From: Bacteroidales bacterium
GTDB lineage: Bacteria; Bacteroidota; Bacteroidia; Bacteroidales; UBA932
Direction of reading: 5' to 3'
Assembly (NCBI GenBank): GCA_017935505.1
Contig: JAGBHM010000023.1
Span: 62,001 to 126,000 of the forward strand
DNA length: 64,000 bases
Shown: positions 1-9,535 of the stretch, in pieces
Layout: the number at the start of each line of letters is the position of its first letter
How positions within the stretch are numbered: the first letter of the stretch is position 1
Position numbers and translations under genes: made by a program
The notes under the pieces: model-generated
Databases searched by the model: none
Told to the model about the DNA's origin: nothing
Seen by the model: only the letters and a program-made list of their open reading frames with translations

Positions 1-1
1 G

Positions 2-1165
2 AATATTGATAGGGAAGAGTTCTTTAAATCTGACCTGTTTGATATGCTCAAACTGAGAGCCACTTATGGTATTGGCGGTAATATAGGCCGTAATACAGCT
101 CCATATTTAATTGCCGTATATTATCCCTCTTCGGTTGTTGATGGCATGTATGGCCATGTTACCTCTCCTCCAAATAATGATATCCGTTGGGAGAAGACAA
201 CAACTATTGATGTAGGTGTTGATTTCGCAATGTTCAACAACAGATTGTCGGGTTCAATTGATTATTATCATAAAAACAGTGTGGATCTGCTTGCATATAT
301 CAATGGCAGCCCTACTCAGGGATTCGGTTTCTCAAGTCTTACCACAAACAATGGAGAGATGTTGAATGCCGGAGTGGATGTCTCTTTGAATGGCGCGATA
401 ATCAGTGGTAAAGCCTTCAGATGGGATGCATCATTAATCTATTCATACAACAAGAATGAAGTGAAAAAGGTATTTGTGACTCCAGGAAGATACAACAGCC
501 GTTTATCTCTTCCTACAGCATATCCTACTGTGGGCAATCCATATTATGGTATATATGGATATGAATGGGCAGGACTTAATGATAAAGGAGAGCCGCAGGT
601 TTATGATGCAGAGGGCAATATCACATCAGACAACATTCAGGATGTAGATGCGATCGGATATCTTGGAACAACAGTGCCTGTGCATAGCGGATCATTCACA
701 AATATGTTGAGCTACAAGAATTTTGACTTGTCATTTATGATAACCTTTGCAGGCGGACATAAAATAAGGGATCCGTTCCCTCCAAAGATCTCTATGGGCA
801 ACGGTAGTATAACCACCACAAACAAGGATATTATGAATTATTGGAAACAGCCTGGTGATGAAAAGATTACAGATGTCCCACGTTTGCTCTTCTCAAATGA
901 TACCCAAAATTACAATTCATATAGAGACGACCTCTACAGATATTCAAGCCTGTTTGTATATGACGCTTCAAATATCAGAATAAACAATATCTCGTTGTCG
1001 TACCGTATCCCTTCGGAGATCTGTAAGAAGGTGCAGCTGGAAAATGCAAAGGTGCAGTTTAATGTAGAGAATCTTGCAACTATAGCATTCGACAAGAAGG
1101 CTCATTATGCACTGGGTGGCAAGATAAAACCTAACTATGTTTTTGGATTGTATTTGAACTTTTAA
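2..1165 (+). CDS. SusC/RagA-family TonB-linked outer membrane transporter, C-terminal part (cut by window edge)
   Basis: This is the C-terminal third of a SusC-type outer membrane barrel that imports oligosaccharides or peptides with a SusD lid. The reading frame is open from base 2, so the Met at 44 is internal and the plug and N-terminal domains lie outside the window. Seen: LKLRATYGIGGN, typical of the SusC barrel, many alternating aromatic strands, and a C-terminus ending in an aromatic residue (YLNF), as expected for outer membrane barrels. A susD gene starts 10 bases after the stop and a thioredoxin-like lipoprotein follows, so this is a three-gene unit or more. The substrate cannot be inferred, although RagAB-type pairs with a TlpA-like partner and no glycosidase may take up peptides. 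Confidence 0.93.
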   Translation, partial: NIDREEFFKSDLFDMLKLRATYGIGGNIGRNTAPYLIAVYYPSSVVDGMYGHVTSPPNNDIRWEKTTTIDVGVDFAMFNNRLSGSIDYYHKNSVDLLAYINGSPTQGFGFSSLTTNNGEMLNAGVDVSLNGAIISGKAFRWDASLIYSYNKNEVKKVFVTPGRYNSRLSLPTAYPTVGNPYYGIYGYEWAGLNDKGEPQVYDAEGNITSDNIQDVDAIGYLGTTVPVHSGSFTNMLSYKNFDLSFMITFAGGHKIRDPFPPKISMGNGSITTTNKDIMNYWKQPGDEKITDVPRLLFSNDTQNYNSYRDDLYRYSSLFVYDASNIRINNISLSYRIPSEICKKVQLENAKVQFNVENLATIAFDKKAHYALGGKIKPNYVFGLYLNF

Positions 1166-1175
1166 ATAAAGCGTA

Positions 1176-2612
1176 ATGAAAAGATTATCATATATATATA
1201 AATTGGTGTTCCTTTTTGTGGGTATTGTTGCAATATCTTCATGCAACGATTTCCTGAATGATATCCCAAAAGGACAGAAGACACCTAAAACTTGGGCCGA
1301 TTTTAATGCCTTCATGAAGAACACTACTGTTGCTTATTATGAAATGGACCAGATATTCATACTTATGGATGAATTCTTCAAATCCAATTCAAAGCTCAAC
1401 AGTGATGAACTGGCAAGATGCCATTATCTATGGGATGAGAGCGTAGACCGTACAAAAATTAATAATGGTGACAAAAATGCCTATTATAGTGCATATGAGC
1501 AGATGTTTTACTGGAACCTCATCATAGAGGAGGTGCCATCTGCAACAGAGTGTACAGAGCAGCAGAAGCAGATGCTTATTGCCCAGGCAAAAGTGATGAG
1601 GGCCATGACCTATTTCTATCTGACCAATTACTATGCTGACCAATATTGTGAGGCCACCAAAGATAAGCTGTCGGTTCCTCTTGTAACCTCGGCATCTGTA
1701 GAGTCTGCATCACCTCAGGTTACTATTGGAAAAATATATGAATTTATCCTTCAGGACCTTAATGAAGCAATGGAATATTTGCCAAAAGTTGCAGAGACTG
1801 TAGTACATCCAACAAAGGCCGCCGGTTACGGAATGTTGGCCAGAGTCTATTTGAACATGGGCAATTATGAGATGGCTTTGCAGAATGCAGAGTTGGCCCT
1901 TGGCGAGAATGACAGACTCTATGATTGGATATCATTCTATCAGAATGACAAGGCAAGATATGATGCTCCTGCCAACTGGACACAGACTGTAGCGGGAGAT
2001 CCTGAAATGGACAATGTGGAGAATTATATATTCCACTTCTCATCAATGAAATTCTGGACAGGTGTATCCGGCAGTGCGTCATATGCTCTTACAGAGGCAA
2101 GGGGTGACAAATTCGAGCAGGGCGATGTGCGTAAAATGGTGCGTTGGAAAAAACGTTCATCATCATCTTTGGGAACATATTATTATGGAATCTATGCAAT
2201 AGAGCCAAATAAGGGTGGTATCCGTTCTGCTGAGATGTATTATATTAAGGCCGAGTGTCTTGCCCGTAAAGGAGATGCTGCAAGTATCCAGCAGGCTATG
2301 GATGCTGTAAACAAAGTGAGAAAGACAAGAATCCTTCCTGAGTATTACCAGGATTTTACAGCATCTACAACTGCAGAAGCGATGGATTTGATCATGAAGG
2401 ATAAAGCTAGTGAATATATCCAGAGCCAAGTTCTGTTCTGCGATTACAGGCGTTTGAATAAAGAGGCTGTATATCCTAAAGTGCTTACCAAAACTGTAAA
2501 TGGAGAAACTTATACCCTCAAACCTGATTCTCATTTGTGGATTATGCCGTTCCCTTCAGGTGCAATTGACAATCCTGGAAATGGAACCCTTGTACAAAAT
2601 GTGGCAAAATAG
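1176..2612 (+). CDS. SusD/RagB-family nutrient-binding outer membrane lipoprotein
   Basis: Surface lipoprotein that caps the SusC barrel and binds the substrate. Seen: a hydrophobic leader ending ISSC with the lipidated Cys at residue 23, the N-terminal NDFLNDIPKG segment common in SusD proteins, TPR-like helices (for example VMRAMTYFYLTNYYADQY near residues 145-165 and YGMLARVYLNMGNYEMAL near 215), and the C-terminal LWIMPFPSGAIDNPGNG segment that corresponds to the usual PIP...NP ending. At 478 residues it is of ordinary length. The start is 10 bases after the susC stop and the next gene begins directly after its own stop, so translation is probably coupled. The family call is firm; the ligand is unknown. 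Confidence 0.93.
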   Translation: MKRLSYIYKLVFLFVGIVAISSCNDFLNDIPKGQKTPKTWADFNAFMKNTTVAYYEMDQIFILMDEFFKSNSKLNSDELARCHYLWDESVDRTKINNGDKNAYYSAYEQMFYWNLIIEEVPSATECTEQQKQMLIAQAKVMRAMTYFYLTNYYADQYCEATKDKLSVPLVTSASVESASPQVTIGKIYEFILQDLNEAMEYLPKVAETVVHPTKAAGYGMLARVYLNMGNYEMALQNAELALGENDRLYDWISFYQNDKARYDAPANWTQTVAGDPEMDNVENYIFHFSSMKFWTGVSGSASYALTEARGDKFEQGDVRKMVRWKKRSSSSLGTYYYGIYAIEPNKGGIRSAEMYYIKAECLARKGDAASIQQAMDAVNKVRKTRILPEYYQDFTASTTAEAMDLIMKDKASEYIQSQVLFCDYRRLNKEAVYPKVLTKTVNGETYTLKPDSHLWIMPFPSGAIDNPGNGTLVQNVAK

Positions 2613-2621
2613 TTGGTCGGT

Positions 2622-3974
2622 ATGAAAAGAGCATTTATTGTTGCAGTATCTGTATTGCTGTCGGTTGGTATTGTTGCTTGTACATCAGGAACGGGCAATT
2701 CTGTCATAACCATTAATATAACCGACGGCAATTTGAAGGAACAGCCTGTCTTATATCTGCCAGATGAGGAGCAGATAGCTGTAGAACTCTCTGGAGAGGG
2801 TACTGGTGTTGTTACAGTAAATAACATTGAAAGCATCTATGTGAGACTTGGGTACAGATATACCTCACGACTGATATGGCTTCTCTCCGGATCGCAGATA
2901 AACATCTCTTTTGCCAGTGGAAAATTTCATGAAAGCATTGCTGTTGATGGAACAAATGGCGACATCAACACATTCCTCAACAGCAATGTGTATAAATATG
3001 CCACGATAGACGAATGCAGGCTTGGTGAAAAAGAGTATATCACTCTTTCCGACAGTTTGTTGGAGGCAAATCTGGCTCTACTCGAAAATCAGAAATTTCC
3101 TACAGAGTTCAAGCACAAGGAGTCTCTAAGACTAAAATATTATACTTATCAGATATTACCCTCTTTCAGATATTTCCACTCCAGAATTGCAAAGGTGGCT
3201 GACTATGTTGAATCACCGGAATATTGGAGCAAACTGAAAGAGTTGTGCACCTATGACTGTAATTTGCTTTCAATTGAGGAGTATCGCGGATTCCTGTATG
3301 AATCGGTTTCGCTACTCTCCAAAAAGGAATTCCCTAACTATAGTGGAATTGACAGACTTGTCTTTTTTATAGAAAAGGAGATTCCTGACAATAAAATTGC
3401 TGAGTATCTGATACATAAACATGTATGCTCTTTTGTGAAGAAGAACGGTGTGGAGGGCGCTGAGAAGTATTTTGCAGCATTTGACAAATATGTGACCGAT
3501 CCTGGTATGATAGAGCAGATGACACAGCTCAAGGAGAAGATGGGCAAATGTGCTGTCGGGGCACCTTCTCCGGATTTCAACTCTACAGATGTTGACGGCA
3601 AACAGTATACATTGGCTGATTTTGCAGGCAAGTATGTATATATAGATGTTTGGGCTACATGGTGCGGTCCATGCAGAAAAGAGGTTCCTTATCTTGCGGA
3701 ACTTGAGCATAAGTTCAATGGAGAGGGGATATATTTTGTGGGTCTGTCTTGTGACAATAGCAGAGAGGCTTGGGAAAAGGCTGTAAGAGCAGGAGAGGTG
3801 AAGGGAATACAACTCTACCTTGAGCCTGGAAATACCTTTATGGATGACTACTCAATTACAGGTATCCCACGCTTTATATTGCTGGACAAGGAGGGGAAGA
3901 TCCTCTCGGCAAAAGCAACCGCCCCTTCTGATCCAAAGACAGAAGAGACCATTGCAAATCTTCTTGCCAAATAG
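2622..3974 (+). CDS. TlpA/ResA-like thioredoxin-fold lipoprotein
   Basis: Likely periplasm-facing thiol-disulfide oxidoreductase. An in-frame TTG directly abuts the susD stop, but the ATG at 2622 (MKRAFIV) gives a clean lipoprotein signal with Cys at residue 20 (GIVAC), so I use it; length is 450 residues. Seen: a C-terminal AhpC/TSA-thioredoxin domain from about residue 305 with WATWCGPCRKEVPYL, the redox cysteines being C348 and C351, the GIPRFILLDKEG cis-Pro region, and a long N-terminal helical part of unknown function. Proteins with this layout are common next to SusC/SusD pairs in Bacteroidota. The redox partner is unknown. The gene converges with purN, 17 bases apart. Confidence 0.88.
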   Translation: MKRAFIVAVSVLLSVGIVACTSGTGNSVITINITDGNLKEQPVLYLPDEEQIAVELSGEGTGVVTVNNIESIYVRLGYRYTSRLIWLLSGSQINISFASGKFHESIAVDGTNGDINTFLNSNVYKYATIDECRLGEKEYITLSDSLLEANLALLENQKFPTEFKHKESLRLKYYTYQILPSFRYFHSRIAKVADYVESPEYWSKLKELCTYDCNLLSIEEYRGFLYESVSLLSKKEFPNYSGIDRLVFFIEKEIPDNKIAEYLIHKHVCSFVKKNGVEGAEKYFAAFDKYVTDPGMIEQMTQLKEKMGKCAVGAPSPDFNSTDVDGKQYTLADFAGKYVYIDVWATWCGPCRKEVPYLAELEHKFNGEGIYFVGLSCDNSREAWEKAVRAGEVKGIQLYLEPGNTFMDDYSITGIPRFILLDKEGKILSAKATAPSDPKTEETIANLLAK

Positions 3975-3991
3975 TATAAATAACCTGACGA

Positions 3992-4582
3992 TTAATTTAG
4001 ATACTCATCCACCACTCTTGGAAAGTTCGCTTGTTCGAGGTGGTGGATTTTTTCTGCAACATCATCAGGCGTGTCGGATGGTGTCACCTCACATTTTGCC
4101 TGGAAGAGAATTTTTCCGTTGTCATACTTCTCATCCACCAGATGGATTGTAATGCCTGATTCTTTCTCTTTGGCGGCCACTACCGCTTCATGTATATGGT
4201 GTCCATACATTCCTTTTCCTCCGTATGCAGGAAGCAGGGCAGGATGGATATTGATGATTCTGTCGGGATACTTATCTATGAGTTCTGCAGGGATTTTGAG
4301 CAGATATCCGGCAAGGATTATATAATCTATATTGTATTGCGACAGCAGTTCGAACAACTTTTGAGTGTTGGTGGTAAGCTCCTCTTTGCTAAGGACAACC
4401 GACGGTACATCCAGCTTCTTTGCCCTCTCAACTACATATGCCTGAGGCTTGTTGCAAATAACAAGTTCTACTTTATGTCCCAATTCTGTCTGATTGCTCC
4501 TCTCTTTTTTGTAGTTGAAATATTCTATGAGATTCTGGGCGTTTGTGCCGCTACCCGATGCAAATATGGCGAGATGTTTCAT
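3992..4582 (-). CDS. purN: Phosphoribosylglycinamide formyltransferase (PurN)
   Basis: Transfers a formyl group from 10-formyl-THF to GAR in purine synthesis, in the cytoplasm. Seen: FASGSGTNAQNLIEYF phosphate-binding loop at the N-terminus, the NIHPALLPAYGGKGMYG segment carrying the catalytic Asn and His, and ITIHLVDEKYDNG with the catalytic Asp. At 196 residues it has the normal length of the N10-formyl-THF enzyme. The start ATG at 4582 begins MKHLAIFASGSG, as expected. It is transcribed divergently from acpP; a TATCTTTG -7 type element lies on the minus strand at 4616-4623. Confidence 0.97.
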   Translation of the reverse strand: MKHLAIFASGSGTNAQNLIEYFNYKKERSNQTELGHKVELVICNKPQAYVVERAKKLDVPSVVLSKEELTTNTQKLFELLSQYNIDYIILAGYLLKIPAELIDKYPDRIINIHPALLPAYGGKGMYGHHIHEAVVAAKEKESGITIHLVDEKYDNGKILFQAKCEVTPSDTPDDVAEKIHHLEQANFPRVVDEYLN

Positions 4583-4615
4583 GTCAGTGTCTCTATGTTG
4601 TTAATTATGAGGGCA

Positions 4616-4657
4616 CAAAGATATGATTTTTTATTTTAAAAAATATTATTAACTTTG
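4616..4657. promoter_or_regulatory. Divergent Bacteroidota-type promoters for purN and acpP
   Basis: Plus strand: TAACTTTG at 4650-4657 fits the TAnnTTTG -7 element, with a T-rich -33 region 19 bases upstream (4627-4630). This would start the acpP transcript near 4664, leaving a short AT-rich leader. Minus strand: TATCTTTG at 4616-4623 fits the same element for purN, but I see no clear -33 box for it. Identified by motif only. Confidence 0.5.
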
Positions 4658-4723
4658 CCACTTGTAAGGGTTTGAAAATATTACTAAAATATAAACTTAT
4701 TTATTAATTAAATTTTTACAATC

Positions 4724-4960
4724 ATGGCAGATATTACTTCAAAAGTAAAAGAGATCATCGTTGACAAACTTGGCGTTGATGCAGCAGAAGTTACTCCAGA
4801 GGCTAGCTTCACAAAAGATTTGGGAGCAGATTCTCTTGATACAGTAGAGCTTATCATGGAGTTTGAGAAAGCATTCGAAATCACTATTCCAGATGAGGCT
4901 GCTGAGAAGATCTCTACAGTAGGCGATGCTATTTCATTCATTGAGGCTAACCAGAAATAA
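4724..4960 (+). CDS. acpP: Acyl carrier protein
   Basis: Carries growing acyl chains on a 4'-phosphopantetheine arm in type II fatty acid synthesis. Seen: 78 residues, strongly acidic, with the [15 protein letters not shown] motif in which S37 is the prosthetic-group attachment site. fabF starts 19 bases after the stop, the usual acpP-fabF pairing. The start at 4724 ([10 protein letters not shown]) is preceded by an A/T-rich region typical of highly translated Bacteroidota genes, without a Shine-Dalgarno sequence. Confidence 0.98.
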   Translation: MADITSKVKEIIVDKLGVDAAEVTPEASFTKDLGADSLDTVELIMEFEKAFEITIPDEAAEKISTVGDAISFIEANQK

Positions 4961-4979
4961 TTATCTACAAGAATAGAGT

Positions 4980-6233
4980 ATGGAATTGAAAAGAGTGGTC
5001 ATTACCGGATTGGGCACCATTAATCCGTTGGGCAATAGTGTTGAAGAGTATATTACTAATCTTAACAATGGAGTCAGCGGGGCTTGTCCGATAACAAGGT
5101 TCGATGCCTCTCTTTTTAAGACCAGATTCGCTTGTGAGGTAAAAGATTTTGATCCGACCAAATATGGCATGGACCGCAAAGAGGCCCGTAAAATGGACAG
5201 ATATTGCCATTTTGCCATTGTAGCAGCTGATCAGGCTATTGCAGATTCAGGTCTGGATCTTGAAAAAACAAATAAAGATAGGGTTGGTGTGATCATCGGC
5301 TCCGGAATTGGAGGAATCGAGACACTTACCCAGGAAGTTATGGGTTTTAGCGAGGGAAACAAGGTTCCCCGCTTCAACCCATTCTTTATTCCTAAAATGA
5401 TACCTGATATGGCAGCAGGCTATGTCTCTATAAAGTATGGATTTATGGGACCTAACTATGCTACAGTGTCGGCATGTGCATCATCTTCTCACTCTATGTG
5501 CAATGCTTTTGACCTTATCAGACTGGGCAAAGCCGATGTTATAGTTACAGGTGGCGCAGAGGCAGGTATCACAGTATCGAGCGTAGGCGGTTTCAACTCT
5601 GCCCAAGCTCTTTCAACAAATAACGACAACTACTCAAAGGCAAGCCGTCCTTTCGACAAAGATCGTGACGGTTTTGTAATGGGCGAGGGTGCCGGTATCC
5701 TTATTTTCGAGGAATATGAGCATGCTGTTGCCCGTGGTGCGAAAATCTACGCAGAGGTTGTAGGTTCCGGTATGACAGCCGATGCGCATCATATTACAGC
5801 TCCTCATCCGGAAGGTCATGGTGCAATACAGGCCATGAGACTTGCATTGGAGGAGGCAGGCCTTAAACCTGAGGATGTTGATTATATCAATGTTCACGGT
5901 ACTGCAACCCCTCGTGGCGATATTGCAGAGCTTAAAGCTATTAAAGAGGTATTTGGTGAGCATGCCTACAAATTGAACATCAGTTCTACCAAATCAATGA
6001 CCGGACATCTTTTGGGTGCAGCTGGAGCTATAGAGTCAATTGCTTGTCTTGGAGCAATGACAACAGGAACAGTTCCTCCTACAATCAATTTTGAAACACC
6101 GGATCCTGAGATTGACTACAACTTGAACCTTACATTGAACAAGGCCCAGAACAGAAGTGTTGATGTAGCCTTGAACAACACATTCGGTTTTGGTGGACAC
6201 AACTCTTGCCTTATCTTCAAGAAATTGAAATAG
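4980..6233 (+). CDS. fabF: Beta-ketoacyl-ACP synthase II (FabF)
   Basis: Condenses malonyl-ACP with acyl-ACP during fatty acid elongation. Seen: thiolase-fold protein of 417 residues with the catalytic triad C166 (VSACASSSH), H306 (VHGTATPRGD) and H343 (MTGHLLGAAGA), and the C-terminal NNTFGFGGHN signature. The HGTATPRGD form is slightly unusual, as many homologues have HGTST. It is co-transcribed with acpP and ends 21 bases before the convergent rodA stop. Confidence 0.97.
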   Translation: MELKRVVITGLGTINPLGNSVEEYITNLNNGVSGACPITRFDASLFKTRFACEVKDFDPTKYGMDRKEARKMDRYCHFAIVAADQAIADSGLDLEKTNKDRVGVIIGSGIGGIETLTQEVMGFSEGNKVPRFNPFFIPKMIPDMAAGYVSIKYGFMGPNYATVSACASSSHSMCNAFDLIRLGKADVIVTGGAEAGITVSSVGGFNSAQALSTNNDNYSKASRPFDKDRDGFVMGEGAGILIFEEYEHAVARGAKIYAEVVGSGMTADAHHITAPHPEGHGAIQAMRLALEEAGLKPEDVDYINVHGTATPRGDIAELKAIKEVFGEHAYKLNISSTKSMTGHLLGAAGAIESIACLGAMTTGTVPPTINFETPDPEIDYNLNLTLNKAQNRSVDVALNNTFGFGGHNSCLIFKKLK

Positions 6234-6254
6234 TGGCAGGAGAGGTTGCTCCAA

Positions 6255-7685
6255 TCAGTTCCACCGTTCCAGATCCAATCTTATAAATATAAACAGGAGT
6301 ATTGTAAAGCTCCAGAGCGAAGAGCCTCCATAACTGAGGAATGGAAGCGGTATTCCTATTACCGGTACCAGTCCCATGGTCATACCTATATTTATGAATA
6401 CGTGCATGAAGAAACAACATGCAACGCAGTAGCCGTAGATCTTTACGAACTTGTCTTTCTGACGTTCGGAGAGAATAATAAGGCGTATTATCAGGAACAT
6501 GTAGAGGGCGATGACCGATGCTGCCCCAATGAAACCGTGTTCCTCTCCAACTGTACAGAATATGAAGTCGGTACTCTGCTCAGGAACGAAATCGAACTTT
6601 GTCTGAGTCCCTTCCAAGAAACCCTTACCTGCAAATCCACCCGATCCTATTGCAATCTTCGACTGGTGGACATTATATCCGGCGCCCTTCAAATCTTCTG
6701 TAATTCCCAGAAGATTCTCAATTCTCGCTCTCTGGTGCGGCTGCAGAATGTTATTGAATATGAAGTTCACAGAGAAGATGAACATTACGGAGAAACAGAA
6801 ACATGCCGCTATATATTTTGTATGTGGCATCCTCTTCTTTGCAGCTCTGATTACAGCATAGACCATAAATGGGAGAATGATGCCCAATACCCAATATTCA
6901 ATTTTGATTTCAGGTATGAAGTCCATAAATTCCATCTGCAGGATTTTTGGCAGGTAGGCCAGAAATAGTGTGAGCGGAATGACGAAGGCCAGGTGTTTGT
7001 ACACTTCGCGGCTTGTGAGGCCGTTGAGCAGGGCCATAATCACCATCAGGCATATTATTGCCACAAATGGAGCAATTGCCAGTGATATTACAAAAAGAAA
7101 TATGGAGAGAAAACCGAATGCCAGTATCCACCCGTTCAGACCCTCCCTGTAGAACATAAATATGAATCCGGTATATACCAATGCAGATCCTGTCTCCTTC
7201 TCAAGTATAATGAAGAGCATCGGTATCAGCAGTATCAATGCTACAGTTATGGCATTGCGCAATCTGGAGAGTTTGAACCCATATTGGCTCATTATGTAGG
7301 CAAGAAAGAGGGAGGTGCTTATTTTGGAAATTTCTGCCGGCTGGAACCCTACGGGCCCTATAACAAACCATGATTTTGAGCCATTTACCTCCTTTCCTAC
7401 AAATATTACTGCAAAAAGGAGCAGCAATACAAAGAGGTATATCGGAGGCGACAGTACACTGTATATTTTTGGGTTGAGTATGAAAAGTATGGCAGCTGCA
7501 ATCAGAAAGGAGGTTACAATCCAGACAAATTGCATTCCGTAGCGCTGTGAAAAGTCGAAAATCGAGCTGTGCTCCTCGGTATAGACCGCTGCATAGATGT
7601 TCATCCATCCGATAAACACAAGAAGCAGATATGTTATTATCAGCCACCAGTCGAGTTTCCTGTATATATAATTATTATATCCCAT
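6255..7685 (-). CDS. rodA: Rod shape-determining protein RodA (SEDS peptidoglycan polymerase)
   Basis: Membrane glycosyltransferase that polymerises lipid II together with PBP2 during lateral wall growth. Seen: about ten hydrophobic segments, the SEDS motif GKEVNGSKSWFVIGPVGFQPAEISK near residues 103-127, and the conserved C-terminal GLVPVIGIPLPFLSYGGSSLW. At 476 residues it is about 100 longer than the E. coli protein, owing to extra residues in the middle. It is the last gene of the purH-mre operon, starting 1 base after the mrdA stop. Confidence 0.96.
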   Translation of the reverse strand: MGYNNYIYRKLDWWLIITYLLLVFIGWMNIYAAVYTEEHSSIFDFSQRYGMQFVWIVTSFLIAAAILFILNPKIYSVLSPPIYLFVLLLLFAVIFVGKEVNGSKSWFVIGPVGFQPAEISKISTSLFLAYIMSQYGFKLSRLRNAITVALILLIPMLFIILEKETGSALVYTGFIFMFYREGLNGWILAFGFLSIFLFVISLAIAPFVAIICLMVIMALLNGLTSREVYKHLAFVIPLTLFLAYLPKILQMEFMDFIPEIKIEYWVLGIILPFMVYAVIRAAKKRMPHTKYIAACFCFSVMFIFSVNFIFNNILQPHQRARIENLLGITEDLKGAGYNVHQSKIAIGSGGFAGKGFLEGTQTKFDFVPEQSTDFIFCTVGEEHGFIGAASVIALYMFLIIRLIILSERQKDKFVKIYGYCVACCFFMHVFINIGMTMGLVPVIGIPLPFLSYGGSSLWSFTILLFIFIRLDLERWN

Positions 7686-7686
7686 T

Positions 7687-9522
7687 CTACCGTTTTTTTA
7701 TAGGAACATTTCTCAAAAGATTCCAGCTCTTCACCTCTTTCTCCAGATCCGTGCGCGAAATCTCACCATTCAGATATTTTTCAACAAGAAGCGATGCGAT
7801 AGGGGCGGCCCATGTGCCACCGAATCCGGCATTTTCGATATATGCAGCTACTGCTATTTTAGGGTTTTCCCTCGGTGCAAAGCAGATGAAGACTGCATTG
7901 TCCTGGCCATGCGGATTCTGTGCGGTACCTGTCTTGCCGCATATATCCAGTCCGTCGACATGAGCTCTTCTTGCCGTACCTCCCTCTCCAGACTTGCTGT
8001 TCACCGCAAGATACATGCCCTCTATTATTTTATGGAAATGGGTTGTATCAACCAGTGTATAGTGGCGTTCGTTGAAGCGTGCCCGTGCCGCTGAATCTGG
8101 CGTATTCTTTACCATATGAGGAATATAATAGTATCCTCTGTTGGCTATTGTTGCTGCAAGGTTTGCAAGGTGAAGAGGAGTGGTTCCCATCTCTCCCTGC
8201 CCTATGGAGAGAGAGATTACAGAGAGTGATTTCCATCTGCCTTTGCCATGTATCTTATCATATGTTGCAGTTGTAGGCACGTTGCCTCCAAGTTCTGCAG
8301 GGAAATCACTTCCCAGTTTGTGGCCGAATCCGAAACTTGTAACAATATCTCTCCATCTGTTGAATGCCTCCGATACACTGCCGTATTTTTTATTGTCGAG
8401 AATATCCCTGAAAATATCGCAATAATAGGCATTGCACGACATCATGATGGATTGTGTCAAGGCTACAGGAGAGGGATGGGCATGGCACCCTACCTTTTTG
8501 CCTGCAGCATAGTGGTATCCCATATTGCAGGAGACCCTGCTTTCAGGTGTTATGACCCCCTCCTGAAGGGCTGCAAGGGCATTTACAAGTTTGAATACGG
8601 AACCTGGTGGATAGGCCGACATTACTGCCCTGTTGAACATGGGTTTGTATGGGTCGGTAACGATCTCCTGGTAATATTTGCTTATATTGGCCAATTTGTC
8701 GATATCTATGCCGGGGCTCGATACAATTGTGAGAATCTCTCCTGTGGAGGGCTCAATCGCCACAAGACTTCCAACTTTATTCTGCATGAGCTGCTCTCCA
8801 TATTGCTGCAGATGGCCGTCGATGGTTGTGATAATATCCTCTCCGGGAACTGCATCAATATCATACTCTCCATCTGCAAAGCTCGACTGGATCCGGTTGT
8901 GCACATCCCTGAGCAGGATACTGTATCCTTTCTGCCCTTTGAGTACATCTTCGTATGCCTGCTCCAGACCACTTGCACCAACATAATCGCCCCTTTTGTA
9001 ATCCGGATTGCGTTTGAGGAAATCATTGTCAACCTCGGTAAGGTAACCAAAAAGATTTGCACCTGCATTGAATGGATAGTTGCGCGATGTCCTTGGCAGA
9101 CCACTGAATCCCGGGAATTTATAGGCCTGTTCAGCAAAAATGCTGTATTGTTGGCTGGATACCTGCTTTAAAAATGTAATGGTCTGGTAACCTATCTTTC
9201 TGCGATTTTTCCGATACTCCTTCATCTTTTCCCTTACATATTCAAGATCAAGGGAGAAGATGCGGCACAGAGCAAGGGTGTCGAATTGCTTTACCTCTAT
9301 TGGAGTTATCTGGATATCATATGTATTCTTGTTCCCGACAAGTATATTGCCGTTACGGTCGAGGATAAGCCCTCTCACTGGGTATCTCACAAGATATTTG
9401 AAAGCATTGTTCTCTGCGGTAATCTTGTACTCTTCATTGAGTATCTGCAGATTGAACAGCTGTAGGATAAGGATTAACCCAACAGCCAATACTCCTGCTA
9501 TAAGAATATTTTTTCTGTTCAC
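7687..9522 (-). CDS. mrdA: Penicillin-binding protein 2 (elongation-specific transpeptidase)
   Basis: Cross-links peptidoglycan during cell elongation and partners RodA. Seen: N-terminal membrane anchor (ILIAGVLAVGLILILQLF), a PBP dimerisation domain starting with RYPVRGLILDRNG near residues 50-62, and the transpeptidase motifs SVFK (in AYPPGSVFKLVNA), SCN (MMSCNAYY) and KTG (ICGKTGTAQ). Length is 611. The start is a GTG at 9520-9522, supported by a strong AAGGAGGGAC ribosome-binding site 3-4 bases upstream of it. It lies between mreD and rodA. Confidence 0.97.
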   Translation of the reverse strand: MNRKNILIAGVLAVGLILILQLFNLQILNEEYKITAENNAFKYLVRYPVRGLILDRNGNILVGNKNTYDIQITPIEVKQFDTLALCRIFSLDLEYVREKMKEYRKNRRKIGYQTITFLKQVSSQQYSIFAEQAYKFPGFSGLPRTSRNYPFNAGANLFGYLTEVDNDFLKRNPDYKRGDYVGASGLEQAYEDVLKGQKGYSILLRDVHNRIQSSFADGEYDIDAVPGEDIITTIDGHLQQYGEQLMQNKVGSLVAIEPSTGEILTIVSSPGIDIDKLANISKYYQEIVTDPYKPMFNRAVMSAYPPGSVFKLVNALAALQEGVITPESRVSCNMGYHYAAGKKVGCHAHPSPVALTQSIMMSCNAYYCDIFRDILDNKKYGSVSEAFNRWRDIVTSFGFGHKLGSDFPAELGGNVPTTATYDKIHGKGRWKSLSVISLSIGQGEMGTTPLHLANLAATIANRGYYYIPHMVKNTPDSAARARFNERHYTLVDTTHFHKIIEGMYLAVNSKSGEGGTARRAHVDGLDICGKTGTAQNPHGQDNAVFICFAPRENPKIAVAAYIENAGFGGTWAAPIASLLVEKYLNGEISRTDLEKEVKSWNLLRNVPIKKR

Positions 9523-9525
9523 CTT

Positions 9526-9535
9526 GTCCCTCCTT
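9526..9535 (-). promoter_or_regulatory. Shine-Dalgarno sequence of mrdA
   Basis: On the minus strand AAGGAGGGAC precedes the GTG start of mrdA by about four bases. It decides this non-ATG start. Such sites are uncommon in Bacteroidota, where most genes lack a Shine-Dalgarno sequence. Confidence 0.65.

Noticed and set aside
7857..7865. TTAGGGTTT within mrdA
   Set aside because: No downstream GTGTA box at the right distance; chance match in coding sequence.
8248..9171. Long plus-strand open frame opposite mrdA (and similar long antisense frames opposite topA, PBP1A, rodA and galE)
   Set aside because: They lie fully antisense to genes with clear family motifs, have no recognisable domains and odd Cys/His-rich composition; they are shadows.
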